DNA from: an uncultured Lachnospiraceae bacterium
Lineage (GTDB): Bacteria; Bacillota; Clostridia; Lachnospirales; Lachnospiraceae
Reading direction: 5' to 3'
Assembly (NCBI GenBank): GCA_910585715.1
Contig: CAJUEX010000076.1
Coordinates: 1 to 10,701, forward strand
DNA length: 10,701 bases
Part shown: piece by piece, positions 1-6,400 of the stretch
Layout of the letters: the number at the start of each line of letters is the position of its first letter
Position numbering within the stretch: the stretch's first letter is position 1
The notes under the pieces: model-generated
What the model was told of the DNA's origin: nothing
Seen by the model: the letters and a program-made list of their open reading frames with translations, nothing else
The model's database searches: none
Position numbers and translations under genes: made by a program

Positions 1-1
1 C

Positions 2-54
2 CGATGAAGCAGCAACTATTTAAACTATCAACAATTTAATATTCGCTATACTAG
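2..54 (+). repeat. Terminal inverted repeat, left copy (probable mobile-element end)
   Basis: These 53 bases are the exact reverse complement of 10649-10701, and identity stops at base 55. On the side facing the interior the repeat ends in CTAG, and the MATE reading frame starts at the very next base. Read in frame from base 3, the repeat encodes DEAATI followed by TAA (21-23), which could be the tail of a transposase ending about 31 bp from an element edge; this is inference. Because both copies sit at the window borders, the simplest reading is that the sequence is bounded by two oppositely oriented copies of one insertion sequence, with only its end included. I cannot name the IS family. 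Confidence 0.75.
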
Positions 55-537
55 ATTGTTTCCGCCGTCCTGCTTGGACTGGCGACCGGGGCGCAGCCTA
101 TCTTTGGATACAATTATGGAAGCGGGAAGAAGGACAGGGTAAAGCAGGCATATCGCATTATCCTGACAGTATCTACAATCGTTTTAATCCTGGCATTTTT
201 AGTATTCCAGTTTGCACCTATGAGCATTGTCCGGCTGTTTGGTTCAGAATCGGAATTGTACAATGAGTTTGCGGTGAAATGTTTCCGTATTTTCCTTCTG
301 GCGTGTCCAATCAATGGGTTGCAGATGGCGACAGGCGTGTTCTTTCAGGCAATCGGGAAACCAAAACAGGCAACAGTCCTATCCCTGTCCAGGCAGATTA
401 TCTATCTGCTTCCGGCAACAATATTATTGCCGCTGGTATTAGGAGTAGAAGGCGCATTATGGGCAGGTCCTCTGGCATATGTGCTGGCATTTATTACAAC
501 TTTGATTATGTTGAAATTATACTGGAAAAAAATTTAG
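55..537 (+). pseudogene. MATE family efflux transporter, 5'-truncated C-terminal third
   Basis: The reading frame is open from base 55 to the TAG at 535-537 (160 codons), with an in-frame TAG at 52-54 made by the last three bases of the terminal repeat. The first codons give LGLATGAQPIFGYNYGSG, the conserved stretch that opens the second six-helix half of MepA/NorM-type MATE exporters (Na+ or H+ driven multidrug antiporters of the inner membrane). Several hydrophobic helices follow, ending in a basic tail LYWKKI. Family members are about 450 residues, so roughly 290 N-terminal residues are missing. An internal ATG at 220 would make only a 105-residue fragment and is unlikely to be functional. 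The truncation point coincides exactly with the repeat, so the gene was probably interrupted by the element. The stop overlaps the ribosome binding site of the next gene, suggesting they once formed an operon. Confidence 0.85.
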
Positions 538-551
538 GAGGGATTTAATCT

Positions 552-1175
552 ATGCAGGGAAGAGTCATCACAATCAGCAGGCAGTGCGGAAGCGGAGGAC
601 ACAGTATCGGGAGCAAACTGGCGAAGAGGCTTGATGTGCCGCTCTACGATAAAGAGATTATTGAAATGACGGCTAAGGAAAGCGGTTTTCATCCGCAGTT
701 TGTGGAAGAAAAGGGAGAACATATGGAGAGCGGCATGCTCTCCAACCTGGCAAGGCATTTTGCTTATGCAGGCAGGGGGAGCTATGAAGAATATCAACCT
801 CTGCAGGATCAGCTCTATTTTTCGCAGGCAAAGATCATTAAAGAGCTTGCGGAAAAAGGCCCGTGTGTTATTGTTGGCAGATGTGCAGACTATATCCTGC
901 GGGACAGGAAAGATGTTTTGAATGTCTTTATCCATGCGGATATGAAATTTAAAAAGAAACACTGTATGGAGAGAGGGCAGTTTCCAGAGGTAAATACAGA
1001 AGATTTGATTACCAGGAGGGACAAACTGCGCGCGGACCATTACCGATATTATACAGACCGGAAATGGGGGGAATCATTCAATTACGATTTATGTCTGGAT
1101 AGCAGCGTGTTTGGTATTGAAAAATGTGTTTCCATGATTGAAGATGCTTTGAAAAATATGCATCAGGATTCGTAA
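552..1175 (+). CDS. Cytidylate kinase-like family protein (P-loop nucleotide kinase fold)
   Basis: This 207-residue protein matches the cytidylate kinase-like family common in Clostridia. The N-terminus VITISRQCGSGGHSIGSKLA (residues 5-24) is the family's P-loop-like stretch, and CVIVGRCADYIL (105-116) is its characteristic second motif. A basic segment with RRD (155-157), a YYTDRKW motif (166-172) and a short acidic/aromatic C-terminus follow. The fold suggests phosphate transfer to a nucleotide or small molecule in the cytoplasm. The substrate is unknown, and it should not be equated with canonical Cmk, which is shorter in motif spacing and sits elsewhere in the genome. AGGAGGG at 536-542, overlapping the MATE stop, lies 9 bases before the ATG and fixes the start. 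The 14-base gap to the MATE gene indicates former co-transcription. With the MATE promoter region lost, its expression depends on whatever lies beyond the left repeat. Confidence 0.85.
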   Translation: MQGRVITISRQCGSGGHSIGSKLAKRLDVPLYDKEIIEMTAKESGFHPQFVEEKGEHMESGMLSNLARHFAYAGRGSYEEYQPLQDQLYFSQAKIIKELAEKGPCVIVGRCADYILRDRKDVLNVFIHADMKFKKKHCMERGQFPEVNTEDLITRRDKLRADHYRYYTDRKWGESFNYDLCLDSSVFGIEKCVSMIEDALKNMHQDS

Positions 1176-1208
1176 GGCAGGAAATGTGTTTTAGGGATTA
1201 TTGAAAAC

Positions 1209-1258
1209 AGGAGGCATTTATGGGTATTCTTTACTGGAAAAACGGAAGGAACGGATAA
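1209..1258 (+). other. Strong RBS with a 12-codon ORF at the head of the decayed region
   Basis: AGGAGG (1209-1214) sits 5 bases before an ATG at 1220, but the frame closes after 12 codons (MGILYWKNGRNG, TAA at 1256-1258). Further in-frame stops follow at 1280 and 1313 before the transposase-like stretch in the same frame. It may be the surviving start of a gene that once followed the cytidylate kinase-like gene. A functional short peptide cannot be excluded. I see no known family. The bases TAAGCC...GGCTTA at 1256-1273 form a small hairpin at its stop. Confidence 0.3.
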
Positions 1259-1315
1259 GCCCCGGGTGGCTTAAGACTGTAGCGCGGGTCATATATAACA
1301 GCGGCGGGAGGATAG

Positions 1316-1513
1316 AACCAAAACCGGAGCCGGCCTTTTGATGCACGAGACTGCCGAAAAAACGGCATATCAAAAAGGACGCTGTACCGTTACGAAAAGG
1401 GATACCGGGAAGAAGGGGTTGAAGGGCTGCGGCCGGCCCGGGGCTCAGGACAACGGACGGGGAGAGGTGCACGGCGGGCCACCTTGGGAAGGCCTGCGCA
1501 AAGCTGGGGATAG
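1316..1513 (+). pseudogene. Remnant of a transposase N-terminal helix-turn-helix
   Basis: An open stretch of 65 codons between stops at 1313 and 1511 contains ISKRTLYRYEKGYREEG followed by VEGLRPARG. This is the hallmark of the helix-turn-helix at the start of IS481/IS3-like and related rve-type transposases (pattern G-[IV]-S-x-x-T-[LIF]-Y-R-x-x-x-x-Y-x-x-x-G-x-x-GL-x-P). Nothing resembling the DDE catalytic domain follows and there is no start codon, so only a fragment is left. The block is GC-rich: by hand count about 63% in 1381-1440 and 72% in 1441-1500, against about 32% in 1801-1860. That fits an origin outside the neighbouring genes. The same DNA can fold: CCTTTTGAT (1334-1342) pairs with ATCAAAAAGG (1369-1378) around an inner hairpin GCCG-A6-CGGC (1353-1366). 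A structured RNA is therefore the alternative reading. Confidence 0.5.
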
Positions 1514-1553
1514 GGCTTGTCCATGCGTCAATCTCGTAATAGTCAAACAGTAA

Positions 1554-1724
1554 ATGTTTTGTGTAGAATATCTTCGGGCAAGCGGCATACAAGAACCTGC
1601 CGAAGAAGATATCCGAAATATGGAAAATCGTTTATCTCAAATAAAACAAGGTGCAAAAGCAATTCAGATTTGTGCTTTACAATTTTTTCAGAGTTGCTTG
1701 ATGTTTCCTTTAAACGAATATTAA
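1554..1724 (+). CDS. Small ORF of unknown function, possibly a gene fragment
   Basis: This 56-codon ORF starts with ATG at 1554, directly after an in-frame TAA. The product begins MFCVEYLRASGIQEPAEEDI, then has a charged, helix-prone middle (residues 23-40) and a hydrophobic C-terminus LQFFQSCLMFPLNEY. The composition is protein-like rather than random, but no Shine-Dalgarno sequence is visible upstream. It begins just after the GC-rich transposase remnant, at a sharp drop in GC. I recognise no family. It is best read as the C-terminal piece of a gene whose front was lost at the junction near 1515-1550. Confidence 0.3.
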   Translation: MFCVEYLRASGIQEPAEEDIRNMENRLSQIKQGAKAIQICALQFFQSCLMFPLNEY

Positions 1725-1759
1725 GTGCTGGAAAATGCGGTGAACCTAAAAACAATAGA

Positions 1760-2236
1760 ATGACAAATTATACTATTGCTCAGTCACATAGCAAGGCAGA
1801 ATGGATTGCTTACATTGAAGAGAAGAGCAAACCGATTTTCAATTCTGATGAATATGAAAAAAGTGTATTGGATTATGCAAATATGTACGGCAATTATGAT
1901 TTCTTAAAATTTCTGGTAAATGAAAACTACATATGGTTTGACAGCGGAAAAGACAAGGATTATATCATGACATTCGGAGCAGGAACTAAGATTCAGCGTA
2001 TTAAATATGAAGAGCGCGATAATGACTGTTATTATGGAGGTTGTTGGAAAAGAGAAGTTGATTTTCAAGAAAATAGAAATATAATACAATTTTGAGAGCC
2101 GCTTGCAGTAGCCGGAATCATTACCAATATAGCCAAAGCAACAAAAAAATCTGGGGATAGTCAAATCAACGTGCTCATCAAAAAATGGAATAGCTCCTAC
2201 AATAGCGTTAAACATATTAAGGAGGAAATGGTATGA
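1760..2236 (+). pseudogene. Ankyrin-like protein gene with an in-frame TGA
   Basis: From an ATG at 1760 (no clear ribosome binding site) the frame encodes about 111 residues to a TGA at 2093-2095. It then stays open in the same frame for another 46 codons, to a TGA at 2234-2236. Both parts read like protein: the first contains YANMYGNYDFLKFLVNENY, resembling one ankyrin-type helix pair, and the second contains VAGIITNIAKATKKSGDS and a charged helix ending HIKEEMV. The frame is also open upstream of 1760, back to 1514, but that part looks unrelated. The downstream end overlaps the next ATG as ATGA (2233-2236), typical of an intact operon junction, so the ancestral gene probably ended at 2236 and the internal TGA is a nonsense mutation. 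A sequencing error is the alternative. The ankyrin assignment is tentative. Confidence 0.45.
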
Positions 2237-2466
2237 AAAAAGCTTTCTTTGGATTATTGATCCTATTGTTTTCCTCGTGCGAAGATGCTTATTTCCAGCT
2301 TTTATTTCATATGCAAACAATTAGGAAAGCATTTTGGGGATTCATTTTCGGCTTTAAACTCTTGGAGACCAGTATTTTGGGCGCTGATTATGTGCATGAA
2401 CACTTTGTAAAAAGGAGGATACCGAGTGAAAGAGAATATAAAAGAATTATTCAAGGACTGGAATGA
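2233..2466 (+). CDS. Small hydrophobic ORF between the ankyrin-like gene and the GNAT, probably degraded
   Basis: An excellent AAGGAGG (2219-2225) precedes the ATG at 2233, which overlaps the previous stop as ATGA. The first residues MKKAFFGLLILLFSSC resemble a signal peptide with a lipobox-like end. After that the 77-codon frame runs 41 bases into the GNAT gene, which is unusual for this kind of operon. A second frame open from 2261 (ATG at 2285) gives a plausible hydrophobic end, FSALNSWRPVFWALIMCMNT, with TAA at 2408-2410 just before the GNAT ribosome binding site. That is where an upstream gene would normally stop. The picture fits a small membrane or secreted protein gene damaged by a frameshift between about 2280 and 2300. 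I recognise no family. Confidence 0.3.
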   Translation: MKKAFFGLLILLFSSCEDAYFQLLFHMQTIRKAFWGFIFGFKLLETSILGADYVHEHFVKRRIPSEREYKRIIQGLE

Positions 2467-3169
2467 ATCACTCATATGGTCCTGTATACAAGGCATTATG
2501 GGAGAGCTCCATACCAATTCCAAAGAAGATGCCGCAATGGCAATATTAGGAGATTTTGTATTTTATGCAGGAACCCCAAGTGAAGAACTGGTCAGATTGA
2601 AACCGGAAAGCTGCAGACAGGAATTTCTTATTATGGTTCCGCAGAACGATGCATGGGCTGAGTTGATTGAAAAGTACTATGGAAATAGAGCAAAGAAAGT
2701 CACAAGGTATGCAATCAAAAAAGAAAAAGACATTTTTGATGTATCTCATTTGGAGCAGGCAGTTTCGGAAGTGCCGGAAGGATATGAATTGAAGCTGTTA
2801 GAAGAACAGGAATATGACTTGTGCCGAAGCAACCCGTGGGCAAATGACTTAGTGTCCCAATTTAAGGATTATGATACTTATAAAAAGCTGGGGCTGGGAG
2901 TTGTTGCTTTAAAGGACGGAGAACTGGCGGCAGGCGCTTCTTCCTATAGCAGATATAATGATGGCATTGAAATAGAGATTGATACAAGAGAAGACCACAG
3001 GAGAAAAGGCCTGGCATATGGGTGCGGGGCAAAGCTTATTCTGGAGTGCCTGAAAAGGGGCTTATATCCAAGCTGGGACGCACAGAATAAATGGTCGGTA
3101 AATTTAGCTGAAAAGCTGGGATATCATTTTAGTCAAGAATATGTTGCATATGAAATTATAGGGTATTAG
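2426..3169 (+). CDS. GNAT family N-acetyltransferase (ZmaR-like)
   Basis: This 247-residue cytoplasmic protein has a poorly conserved N-terminal half and a C-terminal GNAT fold. Motif A, the acetyl-CoA pyrophosphate-binding loop, is seen as HRRKGLA (191-197) after the strand IEIEIDT. It is followed by SWDAQNKWSVNLAEKLGY (216-233), in which the Asn/Ala-x-x-Leu-Gly-Tyr pattern is typical of the family that includes the zwittermicin A resistance acetyltransferase ZmaR. It should transfer an acetyl group from acetyl-CoA to an amine; the substrate is unknown. The start is GTG at 2426, placed 7 bases after AAGGAGG (2412-2418). It stands alone between degraded genes and the gltB promoter, and I see no promoter of its own. 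Length is usual for the family and the frame is intact, so it is probably still functional if transcribed. Confidence 0.85.
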   Translation: MKENIKELFKDWNESLIWSCIQGIMGELHTNSKEDAAMAILGDFVFYAGTPSEELVRLKPESCRQEFLIMVPQNDAWAELIEKYYGNRAKKVTRYAIKKEKDIFDVSHLEQAVSEVPEGYELKLLEEQEYDLCRSNPWANDLVSQFKDYDTYKKLGLGVVALKDGELAAGASSYSRYNDGIEIEIDTREDHRRKGLAYGCGAKLILECLKRGLYPSWDAQNKWSVNLAEKLGYHFSQEYVAYEIIGY

Positions 3170-3387
3170 GGAGTGGGGAATGGAGCAATTTTCCATGCCT
3201 CCTGTCCCGTTGCTTCTACGTCCTCATATCCATCCCCCTCCTCTTTTTTTCATATTCCCACCCCATAAATTGTTCCAAAACCCTCGCTTTTCGCCAAAAA
3301 CAACCCAATTACCGGCAAAATATTCAGAAAAATAAAACAAAATAAATAAATTCACAAATAATCAGACAATTATGGAAAAATTTTATA
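3170..3387. other. Intergenic region between GNAT gene and gltB promoter
   Basis: The first half is pyrimidine-rich on this strand (around 3200-3265, with a T7 run at 3244-3250). The second half (3310-3387) is very AT-rich, which could act as an UP element for the gltB promoter. A weak imperfect stem (ATGGA...TCCAT near 3180-3200) follows the GNAT stop, but it lacks an adjacent T-run and I do not call it a terminator. No ORF, T-box or other riboswitch pattern is apparent. Confidence 0.4.
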
Positions 3388-3416
3388 TTTACAAAAAGAA
3401 ACAATGGGTGTATAGT
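3388..3416 (+). promoter_or_regulatory. Predicted sigma-A promoter of gltBD
   Basis: TTTACA (3388-3393) and TATAGT (3411-3416) are separated by exactly 17 bases and lie in an AT-rich context. Transcription would start near 3423, giving a leader of about 37 bases with the gltB ribosome binding site in it. This position also excludes the upstream GTG at 3415 as a start codon, because it would lie inside the -10 element. Confidence 0.7.
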
Positions 3417-3445
3417 GTTAACAGAAATCAATCAGAAACCTTTGG

Positions 3446-3452
3446 AAAGGAG
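3446..3452 (+). promoter_or_regulatory. Ribosome binding site that sets the gltB start
   Basis: AAAGGAG lies 7 bases before the ATG at 3460. The in-frame GTG at 3415 has no Shine-Dalgarno sequence and overlaps the promoter. Confidence 0.8.
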
Positions 3453-3459
3453 ATTACAA

Positions 3460-6400
3460 ATGTTTGACGCAAAACTGAATATGCCCAAATCGCCTCTTTA
3501 CAGAGAAGAATTTGAGCATGATAACTGCGGTATCGGTGCCTGCGTGAATATCAAGGGAAAAAAGAGCAGGGAAACCGTGGAAAACGCATTGAAAATCGTA
3601 GAAAACTTAGAACATAGAGCCGGCAAAGACGCCGAGGGGAAAACTGGTGATGGTGTAGGTATCCTAACGCAGATATCGCACAAATTCTTCACGAAAGTTA
3701 CAAAGCCCCTCGGTATTTTTTTGGGCAGCGAAAGAGAATATGGAGTGGGAATGTTCTTCTTTCCACAGGATGAGCTGAAACGCAATCAGTCAAAGAAAAT
3801 GTTTGAAATCATTGTGGAAAAAGAAGGACTGGAGTTTTTAGGCTGGAGAGAAGTGCCTACCATCCCTTCCGTATTGGGACATAAGGCCGTAGAATGTATG
3901 CCTTATATCATGCAGGCATTTGTAAAAAAACCGGCAGAAGTGGAAAAAGGTCTGGAATTTGACCGGATGCTTTACATTGTGCGCCGGGTATTTGAACAGT
4001 CTACGGAAACAACCTATGTGGTGTCTTTAAGCAGCAGGACCATAGTGTATAAAGGTATGTTTCTGGTAGGGCAGCTTAGAACCTTCTTTCAGGATTTGCA
4101 GGATGAGGATTATGAATCGGCAATTGCTATGGTTCACTCCAGATTTTCCACCAATACAAATCCAAGCTGGGAAAGAGCACATCCAAACCGTTTCATCGTC
4201 CACAACGGTGAAATCAATACTATCCGGGGCAATGCGGACAAAATGCTTGCCAGAGAGGAAAACATGGAATCCGAGCATCTGCACGGGCTGCTTCATAAAA
4301 TACTTCCCGCTGTAAATTCACAGGGCTCTGACTCCGCTATGCTGGATAACACGCTGGAATTTTTGGTGATGAGCGGCATGGAGCTTCCTCTTGCAGTGAT
4401 GATTGCCATTCCCGAGCCATGGGATAACAACCGGACCATGTCCCAGAGCAAAAAGGATTTCTACCAATATTATGCTACCATGATGGAGCCGTGGGATGGT
4501 CCAGCTTCCATTTTGTTTTCTGACGGAGATATTATGGGTGCAGTGCTGGACAGAAACGGCCTTCGTCCGTCCCGTTACTATATTACCGATGACGACCAGC
4601 TCATTCTTTCCTCCGAAGTGGGTGTACTGGACATAGACCCCACAAAGATTGTAGTAAAGGAAAGACTGCGTCCCGGCAAAATGCTTTTGGTAGATACAGT
4701 AAAGGGTGTTGTGGTGGATGATGAGCATTTGAAGGAGTCCTATGCCAAAAGACAGCCTTACGGCGAATGGCTGGACAGCAATCTGGTGGCGTTAAAGGAC
4801 TTAAAGATTCCAAATGAAAGAGTTCCCGAATTCAATCAGGAAGAAAGACAGAGAATGCAGAAGGCATTTGGATATACGTATGACGAATTAAAGACCAGCA
4901 TTCTTCCAATGGCAAAAAATGGAGGCGAGGCAATAGCGGCAATGGGCGTAGATACTCCGCTTCCTGTGCTTAGCAATGCAAGACACCCGTTATTTAATTA
5001 TTTCAAACAATTGTTTGCCCAGGTTACTAATCCGCCAATTGATGCTATTCGTGAGGAAATCGTTACTTCTACAACAGTATATATAGGAACAGATGGCAAC
5101 TTGCTGGAAGAAACTCCAAAAAACTGCAACGTTTTAAAGATTAACAATCCGATTCTTACCAATACGGATATTATGAAAATTAAAAGTATGAAAGCGGATG
5201 GCTTCAAAACAGAAGTGGTGCCTATTACCTATTATAAAAATACAAGTCTGGAAAGAGCTATTGAAAGATTGTTCGTGGAAGCTGACAGAGCTTATCGGGA
5301 CGGTGTGAATATCCTGATTCTTTCCGACAGGGGAGTGGACGAAAATCATGTTGCCATTCCATCCCTGTTAGCAGTGTCTGCTTTGAACCAGTATCTGGTA
5401 GATACAAAGAAACGTACAAGGGTAGCTCTGATTTTAGAGTCCGGCGAGCCAAGGGAGGTACATCATTTTGCCACCCTGTTGGGCTATGGCGCCTGTGCTA
5501 TCAATCCCTATCTGGCACAGGAATCCATTAAGGAGCTGATTGACAGCCGGATGCTGGATAAGGATTATTATGCGGCAGTGGATGATTATAATAATGCTGT
5601 GCTTCATGGCATTGTAAAGATTGCTTCCAAAATGGGCATTTCCACCATCCAGTCTTATCAGGGCTCCAAAATCTTTGAAGCTATCGGTATTGACAAGGAA
5701 GTAATTAATAAATATTTTTCCAATACAGTATGCCGTGTAGGAGGAATTACTATTAAGGATATGGAACAACAGGTGGATGAACTGCATTCCATGGCATTTG
5801 ACCCGCTGGGGCTTTCTACAGATTTGACCCTGGACAGTCCGGGACACCACAAGATGAGAAGCGGTGCGGAAGAGCATTTATACAATCCGGTTACCATCCA
5901 TCTGCTTCAGGAATCTACCAAACGGGGAGATTATGAGCTGTTCAAGCAATATACAAAAGCGGTAAATGATGAAAACGCCATTAAGAACCTTCGTGGTCTT
6001 ATGGAATTTAAATATCCCAAAAAAGGCATTCCTTTAGAACAGGTGGAAAGCGTGGATTCCATTGTGACCCGCTTTAAGACAGGCGCCATGTCCTATGGCT
6101 CCATCTCCAGAGAGGCTCATGAAACCCTTGCCATTGCCATGAACAAACTTCACGGCAAATCCAATTCCGGCGAAGGCGGGGAGGATTTGGAAAGGCTTAC
6201 GGTAGGAGCAGACGGTCTGAACAAATGCTCTGCAATCAAGCAGGTGGCATCCGGAAGATTTGGCGTTACAAGCAGATACTTAGTCAGTGCAAAGGAAATT
6301 CAGATAAAAATGGCGCAGGGAGCAAAGCCGGGAGAAGGCGGACATCTTCCGGCAGGAAAGGTATATCCCTGGATTGCCAAGACAAGACATTCAACGCCGG

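Noticed and set aside
279..548. 89-codon ORF overlapping the MATE fragment in another frame
   Set aside because: The MATE frame carries conserved motifs and continuous hydrophobic helices, so the overlapping frame is a shadow.
1256..1513. Group II intron, RNase P RNA or tmRNA in the GC-rich block
   Set aside because: I could not find the group II domain V/5' consensus, the RNase P conserved core or the tmRNA ends, so no known RNA is called.
1338..1553. 71-codon plus-strand ORF overlapping the transposase remnant
   Set aside because: It lies in a different frame from the recognisable helix-turn-helix, has no ribosome binding site and shows no protein-like motif.
1218..1592. 124-codon minus-strand ORF across the GC-rich block
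   Set aside because: It has no ribosome binding site, its composition is Pro/Ser/Leu-rich as expected for the antisense of GC-rich DNA, and the plus strand of the same block carries the transposase-type helix-turn-helix.
3200..3265. Pyrimidine-rich tract with T7 run as GNAT terminator
   Set aside because: No stable stem directly precedes the T-run; the only nearby stem is short, imperfect and too far upstream.
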